Below the pieces are notes generated by a model, which was given only the letters and a program-made list of their open reading frames with translations, ran no database searches and was not told the origin of the DNA. This document shows, one piece after another, positions 25,251 through 33,983 of a DNA stretch of 64,000 bases. Source of the DNA: Candidatus Peregrinibacteria bacterium. Lineage in GTDB: Bacteria > Patescibacteriota > Gracilibacteria > UBA1369 > UBA12463. The position numbers were made by a program, and so were the translations under genes. The number at the start of each line of letters is the position of its first letter. Positions within the stretch are counted from its first letter, which is position 1. The DNA lies in the NCBI GenBank assembly GCA_026395555.1, contig JAPLYO010000024.1:1-64000 (forward strand), given 5' to 3'.

Positions 25251-26040
25251 GATAATATTTGGTAAGAAAAGTGAGCCTATTATATCGAATAGCAAGTGAA
25301 ATGCCAGCGATTGCGACCACGATTATTATGATCGGATAGGTTATGTTGATATTAAAGAGCGTTATAGCTTCATCTCCTCTGACAAACTCTTCGGCAAACC
25401 TCATTATTCCATAGCTTATTGTTGCCAATAATGCGATGTCGCCGTCGTGTTTTAGTGGTTTTTTTATGAAAATGTATGTCAAAACTCCGAAGATAATTAT
25501 TGAGTAGACGAGTGCATATATTTGTGTCGGATGAATCGGTACGGTATAGGGAACGCTCGATGTCTCGAAGATAATTCCCCATGGGAGATCAGTTTCACTT
25601 CCGAAATTGATACCATCAAGTAGTGCGCCAAAATGACCGAATGGAATGCCTGCCAGAATGGATATCGTCATAATATCCAACCAGCGCCAGGTGTTTTCTC
25701 CGGCTTTTTTCGCGGCAAGGTAGAGATATACGAAAATACCAATGACGACGCCCCAAAACTCAAAACCTCTATCTCCCCATATGCCCACCATCCGCGCCGG
25801 TGCGCTCCAGACTGGATTAGCGAAGATATCGTGGATGTTCATGAGAATATAGAGCACTCGTCCTGAGATTATTCCCCAGATCAGTATGGTAAAGAAGTTT
25901 TTTACCAAAAATGCCATCTTCATGCTTTTCATCTCCGTCAATCGAACGAGCATGATGCCGCTCGCCAGGAATCCGAGACTTACGAGAATCCAAACCGATG
26001 ACACAAATATAGAGCCAAACTCAAAAAGTACTGGATACAT
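25225..26040 (-). CDS. lgt: Prolipoprotein diacylglyceryl transferase-like protein, divergent
   Basis: Membrane protein of 271 aa with the Lgt layout: SGRVLYILMN, an arm segment, HPTQIYALVYS and the C-terminal RFAEEFVRGDEA. Lgt attaches diacylglycerol to the lipobox cysteine of lipoproteins. Several residues essential in the E. coli enzyme appear altered. The FHGGLIG histidine motif reads FWGVVIG, and the GRIANFINGELWG block reads GHFGALLDGINFG, losing Arg143, Asn146 and Glu151. It may be a family member with another activity or a very divergent Lgt. A true lipobox protein exists at 37985-38680, so some Lgt activity is expected in the cell. Confidence 0.75.
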   Translation of the reverse strand: MYPVLFEFGSIFVSSVWILVSLGFLASGIMLVRLTEMKSMKMAFLVKNFFTILIWGIISGRVLYILMNIHDIFANPVWSAPARMVGIWGDRGFEFWGVVIGIFVYLYLAAKKAGENTWRWLDIMTISILAGIPFGHFGALLDGINFGSETDLPWGIIFETSSVPYTVPIHPTQIYALVYSIIIFGVLTYIFIKKPLKHDGDIALLATISYGIMRFAEEFVRGDEAITLFNINITYPIIIIVVAIAGISLAIRYNRLTFLTKYYHEHHSKTH

Positions 26041-26042
26041 AA

Positions 26043-27434
26043 TTACACATTAAAAACTATAAGAAGGATTCCGAGAGTGCATGTTGGTATGAGAATCAGA
26101 TTCGCTAGTGCTCGTCGTAATACGATGATCGAGCGCAATTGGAAGTAGGCGTGAATAATGAGCAGGATGAGCATCGCCATTATGTAGCTTTTTGCTTCGG
26201 AGACTTTGAGCGCTGCGAGGTCTAGAGAGAGCGGTAATTTGCGGGTTGAGGCGTAGATATGATAGGCATGAATGCCAAAATAGATTGCAAAGAGCCATCC
26301 TGTTATCGAGGTAATTTCACTGCAGATTTTTACCCTTACGGTTTCTTGTTCTGCGGTTTGTACTTCTTTTGCGAGCCGGCGCTGCGTATTGGTAAGCTCG
26401 AGTTTCAGCTCCGTTTTCTTTTCTTTTAGACCTCGGAGGCTCTCCTTAATCTCTTTTCGACCCTCGATCGTATTTTCTTTGATGTAGATTTTGTAATACT
26501 CCCAAATCTGCTTATCGATGACCCTAATTTTTTCCTTGATGATGGTAATTTCTTCTGGTTCTGTGATGACGCTTGCTATGAAGCCCAGAACTCCTCCAAC
26601 AGCTTTTTCCCATGCGGAAGGAGACTCGTTGGTAGTTATGTGTTTTTCTATCCACTCATTGATGGTCTTGAGCGTGTCTTGCCGCAAGCCTGCGCGCAGC
26701 TTCTCACTGTGAAGCTCGTTGAGCAACTTCTTCATATCCATTCGGAATGTCTGAACTTTTTTGTCGTTCTTTTCTTTTATTAAATAAATTTCTTCATTCT
26801 GTACGTACAGCAATAAATCCTCAGCGAGATGTTTTACGTATTCTATATTCTTACTGGTTCGCATTCTTGCTAGTCTGTCTGCCTTTTTTTCAATGGCTGT
26901 TTTTTCTTCGGGCTTGATGACATCAGCGAATTCCTGAATCATTCCGTTTATTTTTTCGAGCACTAAATCTATTTTTTTTGCAATAAATGCTGCTTCCTCT
27001 TCTTCATTGATGACTTCTTGTTTCGCTCCACTTTCCACTTCTGCTTTTTGCTGCTCGGACTTTAGTTTTCCGTAGAGATCTACGACACCTCGCTTCTTCT
27101 CTTCTTCTTTTGCATCAGGAGAGAGTGATGAGAGATAGAGAAATTCTACGGCGAAATGATACTCGGTAATGAGTCTTTTGAAGGCACTATATTTATCTTC
27201 TGCGGCGATGCTTCCTACGACCTTTCTCCCATTTTGATCGACAGCATGAAACTCAAATTTTTCTGATTCTTGTGTCAGTTCTGCTACTTTTTCTTCAGGA
27301 ATTTCCGTGATATCCAAAATGGGAAAACCAAGCTTGCTCAGATTTTCTTGGGCGAGTTTTTCCGTATCCGCCGCAATAGTTCCGGTGAGTTTTTGGCCCT
27401 CCTGGTTAATAACGGTATAACTATACTTTGGCAT
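26043..27434 (-). CDS. Protein with tandem PilC/GspF N-terminal motifs, coiled coil and C-terminal membrane helices
   Basis: Protein of 463 aa. Residues 1-45 (KYSYTVINQEGQKLTGTI, then AQENLSKLGFPILDI) and 60-105 (FEFHAVDQNGRKVVGSI, then AFKRLITEYHFAVEFLY) are two copies of the short motif that opens type IV pilus PilC/GspF platform proteins. The GspF membrane domains do not follow. Instead there is a long Glu/Lys-rich helical and coiled-coil region (about 105-370) and three hydrophobic helices (about 372-392, 408-430, 440-462). It may be a pilus-associated scaffold. Its start overlaps the pyrG stop by 14 bases, and lgt follows two bases after its stop. Confidence 0.75.
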   Translation of the reverse strand: MPKYSYTVINQEGQKLTGTIAADTEKLAQENLSKLGFPILDITEIPEEKVAELTQESEKFEFHAVDQNGRKVVGSIAAEDKYSAFKRLITEYHFAVEFLYLSSLSPDAKEEEKKRGVVDLYGKLKSEQQKAEVESGAKQEVINEEEEAAFIAKKIDLVLEKINGMIQEFADVIKPEEKTAIEKKADRLARMRTSKNIEYVKHLAEDLLLYVQNEEIYLIKEKNDKKVQTFRMDMKKLLNELHSEKLRAGLRQDTLKTINEWIEKHITTNESPSAWEKAVGGVLGFIASVITEPEEITIIKEKIRVIDKQIWEYYKIYIKENTIEGRKEIKESLRGLKEKKTELKLELTNTQRRLAKEVQTAEQETVRVKICSEITSITGWLFAIYFGIHAYHIYASTRKLPLSLDLAALKVSEAKSYIMAMLILLIIHAYFQLRSIIVLRRALANLILIPTCTLGILLIVFNV

Positions 27435-29046
27435 GTTTTATAGCGGCGCTAATGAAGGCTGCGAAAAGTGGATGCGGTTTGTTTGGTCTGGAGAGGAACT
27501 CTGGATGGAATTGTGATCCAATCATGAATGGGTGATCTTTGAGCTCGGCGATCTCTACGAGATTTTGCTTTATGTTCATTCCCGGGAAGAGCATTCCGGC
27601 TTTTTCTAGCTTTTCTTTGAAATTATTATTGAACTCATAGCGATGTCTGTGTCGCTCTTCGATTGTTGACTTCTTGTAGGCGTCGTAGGTTTTGGTTCCC
27701 TTGGTTAGCTGGCACTCGAATGCGCCGAGACGCAGTGTTCCTCCTTTTTCCTTCTCTTTTGACTGACCAGGGAGGAAGTGAATGATGTGATTGTCTTTTC
27801 CGATCTTTCCGTCTTCGTCGAACTCCTCAGAGGTAATCTTTGGATTCTTGAGGCAGTGTCGTGCGAACTCGATCGTCATGAGCTGCATGCCTAGACAAAG
27901 GCCGAGATAGGGGACTGCGTGCGTTCTGGCGTAGGTCGCGCTCATAATCTTGCCCTCGGTTCCTCGTGTTCCGAACCCTCCCGGTACCACGATACCGTCG
28001 ACTGACTTGAGTACCTCTAACGTATGCTTATCGTTTTTTTCGAGATCTGTTGCATCAATCCATTTAGTAACAAGCTGTCTCTCCTGATGGTAACAGGCAA
28101 TCTTCAGTGATTCGATGACGCTGAGATAGGCATCTTCCAGTCCGGTGTATTTTCCAACAAGGGCGATGTTGAGCGGCTTTCGTTCTTTTTTTATCTTCTC
28201 AACAAGCGTCTCCCATTCTTTGAGTTTTGGCTTGGTGCTAGGGAGATTGAGTTTTTTCTGGATAAGTGCCGAGACGTTCTGCTCCTTGAAGCGAAGTGGA
28301 ACTTCATAGATGGAGGAGAGTGTGGGAGCGGATATAACGGCCTCCAGGGCTACATCACAGAAGAGTGAAATTTTCTGAAGAAGGTCTTTGGTGATTGGTA
28401 GGTCAGCACGTGCGATGATGATATCCGGCTGAATACCGATGGCTCGGAGCTCTCGTACAGATGCTTGTGTTGGTTTTGTCTTAAGCTCTTTCGTGGCTTG
28501 CAGATGAGGTAGGAGCGTAAGGTGAACAAATAATGTGTTCTCACTTCCTAGCTTGTGACGCATCTGTCTGATTGCCTCGAGGAATGGTAGGCCTTCGATA
28601 TCTCCAACAGTTCCACCGATCTCGATGATCATGATCTCCGCCTCGGAGTCTTTTGCAGCTATTTTGATTCGCTCCTGAATAGCATTGGTGATATGCGGGA
28701 CGATCTGAATGGTTCCACCGAGGAACTCGCCCTTGCGCTCCCTACTAATGATATCAGCGTAAATTTTTCCCGTGGTGACCGATGAGTATTTTGAAAGATT
28801 TTCATCGATGAATCGCTCGTAGTGACCTAGATCTAGATCCGTCTCTGCGCCATCGTTCGTGACGAATACCTCGCCATGTTGAAATGGACTCATGGTTCCC
28901 GGATCTACATTGAGATACGGATCGAGCTTCTGCATGAATACTTTGAATCCTGAAGCCTTCAAAAGGGTACCGATAGAAGAGGCGGCAATACCCTTCCCGA
29001 GGGAAGAACATACGCCACCTGTGACAAATATGTATTTCGTCTGCAT
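27421..29046 (-). CDS. pyrG: CTP synthase
   Basis: PyrG (541 aa) makes CTP from UTP, ATP and glutamine. The N-terminal synthetase domain opens with KYIFVTGGVCSSLGKGI and carries GGTVGDIEGLPFLEA. The C-terminal glutaminase has PGGFGTRG, the nucleophile in GLCLGMQLM and the later QFHPEF. Length is canonical. It lies between trpS and the PilC-N-motif gene, the latter overlapping its end by 14 bases. Confidence 0.97.
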   Translation of the reverse strand: MQTKYIFVTGGVCSSLGKGIAASSIGTLLKASGFKVFMQKLDPYLNVDPGTMSPFQHGEVFVTNDGAETDLDLGHYERFIDENLSKYSSVTTGKIYADIISRERKGEFLGGTIQIVPHITNAIQERIKIAAKDSEAEIMIIEIGGTVGDIEGLPFLEAIRQMRHKLGSENTLFVHLTLLPHLQATKELKTKPTQASVRELRAIGIQPDIIIARADLPITKDLLQKISLFCDVALEAVISAPTLSSIYEVPLRFKEQNVSALIQKKLNLPSTKPKLKEWETLVEKIKKERKPLNIALVGKYTGLEDAYLSVIESLKIACYHQERQLVTKWIDATDLEKNDKHTLEVLKSVDGIVVPGGFGTRGTEGKIMSATYARTHAVPYLGLCLGMQLMTIEFARHCLKNPKITSEEFDEDGKIGKDNHIIHFLPGQSKEKEKGGTLRLGAFECQLTKGTKTYDAYKKSTIEERHRHRYEFNNNFKEKLEKAGMLFPGMNIKQNLVEIAELKDHPFMIGSQFHPEFLSRPNKPHPLFAAFISAAIKHAKV

Positions 29047-29069
29047 AAATTAATTAAAGAAAAGAAGCA

Positions 29070-30050
29070 CTATCCTCGTGTGCCGATCTTTTTTCGGACC
29101 TCGTCGAGGGTCTCACTTGCGACCTTTTTTGCTCGACTTGCTCCTTCTTGGAGCACACTGCTAACATAGCTTAGATCGCTCTCAAGTTCAATTCTTTTTT
29201 TTCTTGCTGGTGCGAATATTTCGAGGATCTTGGCGAGGAGGATTTTCTTGGCTTCCCCATATCCAAAACCGCCTTTTCTGTATTTGCTTTCGAGGTCTGC
29301 AATTTCTTCTTTATTGGCGAGGAGTTTGTAGAGTGTAAATACATGGCACTTTGATGGGTCTTTTGGGTCCTCGACAGGTGTCGAGTCGGTGACGATTCCC
29401 ATGACCTGCTTCTTGAGCACGGCCTCCGGTGCGAAAATATCAATTGTATTACCGTAGCTCTTGCTCATTTTTTGCCCGTCTGTTCCGGGAACCACGGCGA
29501 CGTCTTCTTTGATGAAGTCTTCCGGAAGAGTGAGTGTATCGCCGAAATGTGAGTTGAAAGAGGTCGCGATGTCTCGAGTAATTTCTACGTGCTGTTTTTG
29601 ATCTTTGCCGACCGGTACGAGATTTGGTTTGTAGATCAAAATATCCGCTGCCATAAGCGCAGGATAGGTAAAGAGTCCTACTGTTTTTTCCTTCTTGTTT
29701 TTCTCTACGGCATCTTTCCATGCGTGTGCACGTTCGAGAAGTCCGAATGGTGTTACGCAGCTCAAGATCCATGCTAATTCGCAGTGCTCCGCAATATCAC
29801 TCTGTTTGAAGAATACTGCTTTTTTCGGATCGAGACCGAGTGCGAGATAGGTGAGTGCAACTTCTAGTGTTAGCGATTTTAATTTTTTCGCATCACGAAC
29901 CGTGGTAAGAGCATGAAGGTCTGCAATAAAAATAAAACACTCGAAATCAGGATTATCCTGCATCTCGATATGCTGCTTGATTGCACCTAGATAGTTTCCG
30001 AGATGAATGGCTCCGCTTGGTTGAACCCCTGAAAGAACACGTTTTTTCAT
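29070..30050 (-). CDS. trpS: Tryptophanyl-tRNA synthetase
   Basis: Class I enzyme of 326 aa that charges tRNA(Trp). The HIGH-like motif is in GAIHLGNYLGA near the N-terminus and the KMSKS loop in GQKMSKSYGN near residue 195. The rest follows the compact bacterial TrpRS pattern. It precedes pyrG by 23 bases on the same strand, and probably shares the priA transcript. Confidence 0.96.
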   Translation of the reverse strand: MKKRVLSGVQPSGAIHLGNYLGAIKQHIEMQDNPDFECFIFIADLHALTTVRDAKKLKSLTLEVALTYLALGLDPKKAVFFKQSDIAEHCELAWILSCVTPFGLLERAHAWKDAVEKNKKEKTVGLFTYPALMAADILIYKPNLVPVGKDQKQHVEITRDIATSFNSHFGDTLTLPEDFIKEDVAVVPGTDGQKMSKSYGNTIDIFAPEAVLKKQVMGIVTDSTPVEDPKDPSKCHVFTLYKLLANKEEIADLESKYRKGGFGYGEAKKILLAKILEIFAPARKKRIELESDLSYVSSVLQEGASRAKKVASETLDEVRKKIGTRG

Positions 30051-30106
30051 GCGGCAAGTTTATCGCATTGGAGTTGCGTTGTCGAGCTATAGCTCCGGAA
30101 CTTTAT

Positions 30107-31942
30107 TTATGACAAATACGGGGAGTCGAAATCCAGAATTATATCCGGCATTTTCTTGATAGTGTCGATGTCTTCGACCGACTCTGCGCCCCGAATAATC
30201 AAGTAGTGCTTGGCGACGTGGCCCATCATTTTGATGGCATGTTGAATCTTGAGATGAGGGCGTGTGGTTGTGAGATATTGCATTGTCTGGTCGAGCGTTT
30301 CTTTGATGCGATCTTTTTTGAAACTCGTGAGAAAAATGATACGACTCCACGGTGGATAGTTGAAGGTTTTTCGGCTGGCTAGCTCTCCGTCGTACCACTC
30401 CTGGAGTGTGTTATTGGCATAAGATTTGAGGAGAGGGGTTTCCGGGAGATAACTCTGAATTATGAAGAGTCCTTTTGGTTTGAGGTGGGTGTGCATCTCC
30501 TGGAGTTGATGGAGGGTTTTTTCGGCGGATTGGAAGTTAGGGATAATCAGCGAGGTGTCGATATTGAGGGCGCACACCACGGGCACTTGAGGCACGGGAG
30601 CGAGACTGTAGAGAAGCTGGGAAGTAATGAGAATATCAATTTTTTTATCTGAAAAATCTTTGAGAATTTTCTTCTGTTCTTTTGGTGTAGTAAAAGTATC
30701 CGAGGAGTACCTCATGATATTTGCTTCTGGCAGAGCTTTTTGCAAAACGGACTCTACTTTTTCCTGTCCTGTGCCGACAGCTTTTAGATCTAGTCCGCCG
30801 CATTTCGGGCAGGCGATGAGCATGTCTCTGGCTCGGTCTCCGGCAATACACTGGAGAATATCATGTCCGCTTCGCTGTTGCTTGACGACGAGATTTCGCT
30901 CACAGACGTCACATTTAGGAATATATCCGCAGTCCTTGCAGAGGAGACAGTTGGCGCTTCCTTTTTTATTGAGAAATAGAATCGCCTGTGACTCGTGCTG
31001 TATGGTCGCCTGGAGTACCTCGAGAAGGTCCTCGCTGATGGGGGAGTAGTTGTGCTTTTTTCGCTCATCACGCATGTCGACCCACTTGATTGAAGTATCC
31101 GCTCGTCGCTGTGGTTCCGGAAGCGCTCCTTGATACCATGCCGAGAGTGAGATGGACGTGCTGATGTGGGTGAGATTGGCTCCGGCTTGCTGGGAAATGT
31201 ATCCCGCGAGTTCTCTGGTGTGAAATTTTGGACGCTGATCCTCCTTGTGGCCAATATCGTGCTCATTGATAATGATGATATTTTTGAGATTTCTTGTAGG
31301 GGCATAGAGTGCGCTCCTGGAGCCGATAATCACGGAATATTTTCCCTCAAATATTTCTTTCCAAGCGATTGCTTTTCTTTTTGGTGTCGTCGCTTTCGAC
31401 AAATTTATAGCATTGAATTCTTTTTCAATTTCCTTGATCCAGAATGGCTCGATGCTGATTGCCGGTGTGACGATTATCGTCTGTCCTGCTGCGTGTTTTT
31501 GTAGTTGGGCCTTGAGCGAGAGAAGGATTGTTTCTCGGTCTTGGGCGAGAAGGTAGAGAGTCGCAGCTTTTTCTTTTTTTTGTTTTGTATCCATTACTGC
31601 CTCTTCCTCAAGTTTGATTTTTTCCTCTGCGATCTGTTCCGGAATCATCTGTCGTGCGATCTTCCACTGTGGTGCGAGATACTCTTCACAGAGCCAGTTG
31701 AGCGTATCCATCTGCCAGCTTGTCAAAATGTTCGGATGAACGATCCGTGTGATTGGTTTGATCTTCCCTTTTGTAATTCCAACATCAGTCTTCTCTAAAA
31801 GAATGCCTTTGATGGTGTTATTTCTCAAAGGAGCCTCAACGAGTGCGCCCACCTCAATATCTTCCATTGCTTGAGGAATATCGTAGGTAAGCGTGTCGGT
31901 ATTTAATCCTGTCTTCTGAAATAGTAATACGCGTGCAAACAT
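30107..31942 (-). CDS. priA: Primosomal protein N' (PriA), helicase motifs lost
   Basis: PriA-like protein of 611 aa. PriA recognises stalled forks and reloads the replicative helicase. The DNA-binding start (ARVLLFQKTGLNTDTLTYDIP), the zinc-binding cysteines (CLLCKDCGYIPKCDVCERNL and CPKCGG) and the C-terminal NYPPWSRIIFL region are present. The ATPase is degenerate. The region where GVTGSGKTEVY belongs reads LYLLAQDRETILL, with no Walker A, and the DEEH box reads INEH. The protein should bind DNA without unwinding it, as reported for Deinococcus PriA. ATG 31942 is chosen because TACAAT at 31949-31954 puts the transcript start on it; a TTG at 31960 is the alternative. Confidence 0.88.
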   Translation of the reverse strand: MFARVLLFQKTGLNTDTLTYDIPQAMEDIEVGALVEAPLRNNTIKGILLEKTDVGITKGKIKPITRIVHPNILTSWQMDTLNWLCEEYLAPQWKIARQMIPEQIAEEKIKLEEEAVMDTKQKKEKAATLYLLAQDRETILLSLKAQLQKHAAGQTIIVTPAISIEPFWIKEIEKEFNAINLSKATTPKRKAIAWKEIFEGKYSVIIGSRSALYAPTRNLKNIIIINEHDIGHKEDQRPKFHTRELAGYISQQAGANLTHISTSISLSAWYQGALPEPQRRADTSIKWVDMRDERKKHNYSPISEDLLEVLQATIQHESQAILFLNKKGSANCLLCKDCGYIPKCDVCERNLVVKQQRSGHDILQCIAGDRARDMLIACPKCGGLDLKAVGTGQEKVESVLQKALPEANIMRYSSDTFTTPKEQKKILKDFSDKKIDILITSQLLYSLAPVPQVPVVCALNIDTSLIIPNFQSAEKTLHQLQEMHTHLKPKGLFIIQSYLPETPLLKSYANNTLQEWYDGELASRKTFNYPPWSRIIFLTSFKKDRIKETLDQTMQYLTTTRPHLKIQHAIKMMGHVAKHYLIIRGAESVEDIDTIKKMPDIILDFDSPYLS

Positions 31943-31948
31943 GCCTGA

Positions 31949-31954
31949 ATTGTA
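31949..31954 (-). promoter_or_regulatory. priA -10 element (leaderless)
   Basis: TACAAT on the minus strand. Seven bases past its last base is the A of the priA ATG at 31942, predicting a leaderless mRNA. No clear -35 is seen. Confidence 0.45.
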
Positions 31955-31968
31955 GCGCAAAATCTGAA

Positions 31969-32478
31969 TTAGTGTAGTGAATCTTCCGCCCTTCTCGGCT
32001 GCCGCATGATGTTTTGGACCTCACCTTGGGTTAACGTGGTTATACCATGTAGCATTACATGACCAAGTGTTACAAATTCTATCGTTCTATTTTTTAAATC
32101 TTCGGCTCTTTTGAGGCTTCGGCTTAGACGTTCTTCCTCGGCCATTTCTCTTAGAAATACTGCAATTTGCAGCATGAGATCTCGATGAGCAGTGATTCTT
32201 TCTATAGATGCGAGCGTTACGTCTTTGCCCTGATTTGCTGCTTCTATTTGCTGTACACACTCATTCAAAATGCTATTTTTTCGTACGAAATGAATATAGT
32301 CCGAGGCGAGGCCTAGGTCCTCTTCGCTCAATGATTGTAATCTTTTTTGAAAGACTGTAATTGACTGTGGTCGCTTTCCAAATGACTCAAATGCCTCTTC
32401 CACGAGGGCGAAAATGAGTGGACTTGCCTCGATTTCCGGCATTGATTCTGGCATTGATATGTATACGTGAGGTATCAT
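31969..32478 (-). CDS. Unknown helical protein, 169 aa
   Basis: I do not recognise it. The product is soluble and predicted mostly helical, with a charged N-terminal half (FALVEEAFESFGKRPQSI; FQKRLQSLSEEDLGLASDY) and a central Arg/Glu-rich helix (FLREMAEEERLSRSLKRAED). It starts beside a good promoter (TTGTCA, 17 bases, TAAACT) with a predicted leader of about three bases. It lies 26 bases upstream of priA on the same strand and could share its transcript. It diverges from another unknown gene at 32561. Confidence 0.7.
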   Translation of the reverse strand: MIPHVYISMPESMPEIEASPLIFALVEEAFESFGKRPQSITVFQKRLQSLSEEDLGLASDYIHFVRKNSILNECVQQIEAANQGKDVTLASIERITAHRDLMLQIAVFLREMAEEERLSRSLKRAEDLKNRTIEFVTLGHVMLHGITTLTQGEVQNIMRQPRRAEDSLH

Positions 32479-32487
32479 GATGGCTCA

Positions 32488-32516
32488 AGTTTATTCCTTT
32501 CTCGAATGTTTGACAA
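32488..32516 (-). promoter_or_regulatory. Promoter of the 169-aa unknown gene
   Basis: Minus strand TTGTCA (32516-32511), 17 bases, TAAACT (32493-32488). The start point should be near 32481, three bases before the ATG. Its -35 shares bases 32511-32515 with the -35 of the opposite promoter. Confidence 0.6.
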
Positions 32517-32537
32517 TAGTAATATAAATGGTATAAT
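32510..32537 (+). promoter_or_regulatory. Strong promoter of the 143-aa unknown gene
   Basis: Consensus TTGACA at 32510-32515, 16 bases, extended -10 TGGTATAAT at 32529-32537. The predicted start is near 32544, 17 bases before ATG 32561. It is the best-matching promoter in the window. Confidence 0.8.
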
Positions 32538-32560
32538 TCTAGTCCATTCTCGTTCTTCTT

Positions 32561-32992
32561 ATGAAAACTACTCCATCTCAGCTTTGTGCCTACTACCTCG
32601 ATGGTAACGATGAAGCTGCGTATGAGGTTTTTGAGCACGCCGGTCCACAGGGATTGCGGGATTTTCTTGGCTTTCGTGGTACCTCCACGCAGTGGATTGA
32701 GCTTTATAAAACCATGCTTGGTGAGTACAACTTCCTTGGACGTCTATGTCAGAAGTACCGTCCTTTTATGTCGGAGCTTATCTTCGAGAGGGGTGTCGAG
32801 ACATTTCGTGAGGTTTTTGCTATTGAGCATAAAGAGTTTGATCTTTTGGTGGCTCGGGTTTGGGGATCGCTCTTGGACTCTCGACTAGAATCGACCGTGC
32901 AGGATCTCTATCACTCACGTCGAAAGAGCCACTTCGGGACGTTCTTTGCGGGATTGAGAAATATCCTCCGTGGCGAGCTAGGTGAGCTCTAG
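32561..32992 (+). CDS. Unknown 143-aa protein behind a strong promoter
   Basis: I do not recognise the family. The product is soluble, helical and rich in Phe/Leu/Arg, with segments such as AYYLDGNDEAAYEVFEHAG, GRLCQKYRPFMSELIFERG and FGTFFAGLRNILRGEL. The opening resembles a helical regulatory or DNA/RNA-binding fold but no signature is secure. Its consensus promoter suggests high expression. It stops two bases from the end of the convergent EamA gene. Confidence 0.7.
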   Translation: MKTTPSQLCAYYLDGNDEAAYEVFEHAGPQGLRDFLGFRGTSTQWIELYKTMLGEYNFLGRLCQKYRPFMSELIFERGVETFREVFAIEHKEFDLLVARVWGSLLDSRLESTVQDLYHSRRKSHFGTFFAGLRNILRGELGEL

Positions 32993-32994
32993 TA

Positions 32995-33951
32995 TTAATT
33001 GTTGTGTAAGTGCTTGAATCGCATCTTGGTAATGATGAGCGCTTTTTGAATCATGTCGAACTTCGTTACGAGAAGTCCGCAGATCATGATGATCATGGCG
33101 ATAACGTGCATGAACTCGATTTTTTCCCCCAAGAAGGCGCTCGCGTATACGACACCGATGATCGGTGATGAAAGTGTGAAGAGGGCGTTATTCGTCATCG
33201 TCGTGTTTTCTAGGGCGTAGTAGTGAAGTACGTAGGTGGCGATAACTCCGATAAGAGCGTATGCCAATAAGATATGTAAAATTGGCTGAAGATGAATAAT
33301 TTCCCGTAAATCATTTTGATAAAAGAGAAGCATGGTCCCTCCGAGTATCAATGTTCCAATCATGGCTCTGTATGCCACTAACAGGCTGATGTTTGGAGTA
33401 TGTACGTATTTTTTGAAGATGAGCGTTCCGAGGGAAAAGCTTATCGCGGAGAGAATAATGAGGAAGTCACCATTGTTGAGTGTCATGCCCTCAGTGAAAC
33501 CCTTTGTCGAAAGATACAGTGTCCCCAAGCCCATCAGCGATACTCCTACGAGTAATTTTTTCGTGAGTTCTTCTTTGAATACGAAGACCGCTACGATACT
33601 CAAGAAAAGGGGATTGAGATTGACGAGAAGGCTGGTATTGATGGCGCTGGTGAGTTTTAGTCCATGGAGAAAGAGAATTGGCCCCATTACGCTTGAGAGA
33701 ATAGCTGAAATGGTAATTGATATGAGTTCGACTTTTTCAAGCTCACGAAGCTTTTGAAAGAATGGTTTTGCTCCGATATAGAAGAATAGCAGAAACCAGG
33801 CAGAGGCAATTTCCACGAAAGCGACTAGAATAGGCGTGGCACTTCCGAGAAGCATTTTCCCGAAGACCACATCTGTTCGTGCGGTGAATTTTGACACAAT
33901 TGAGGCGAGTGAGCCTAATGTTCCCGGATCTTTGAGTTTTTCGATGTCCAT
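32995..33951 (-). CDS. EamA/DMT-family membrane transporter
   Basis: Transporter of 318 aa with about ten hydrophobic helices in two EamA halves (first about residues 35-150, second about 165-300). GPILFLHGLKLTSAINTSLL and the matching YVLHYYALENTTMTNNALF region are the typical internal repeat. Such proteins export amino acids, nucleosides or other small metabolites; the substrate cannot be read. The product starts with about 30 soluble residues. It has its own promoter at 33984-34012. Confidence 0.87.
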   Translation of the reverse strand: MDIEKLKDPGTLGSLASIVSKFTARTDVVFGKMLLGSATPILVAFVEIASAWFLLFFYIGAKPFFQKLRELEKVELISITISAILSSVMGPILFLHGLKLTSAINTSLLVNLNPLFLSIVAVFVFKEELTKKLLVGVSLMGLGTLYLSTKGFTEGMTLNNGDFLIILSAISFSLGTLIFKKYVHTPNISLLVAYRAMIGTLILGGTMLLFYQNDLREIIHLQPILHILLAYALIGVIATYVLHYYALENTTMTNNALFTLSSPIIGVVYASAFLGEKIEFMHVIAMIIMICGLLVTKFDMIQKALIITKMRFKHLHNN

Positions 33952-33983
33952 TGATTTATATTTGTTTTTTCTTTCTTTTTCTC

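Noticed and set aside
31943-31960. TTG start for priA six codons upstream
   Set aside because: It overlaps the -10 element, and the conserved N-terminus begins at the ATG (ARVLLF).
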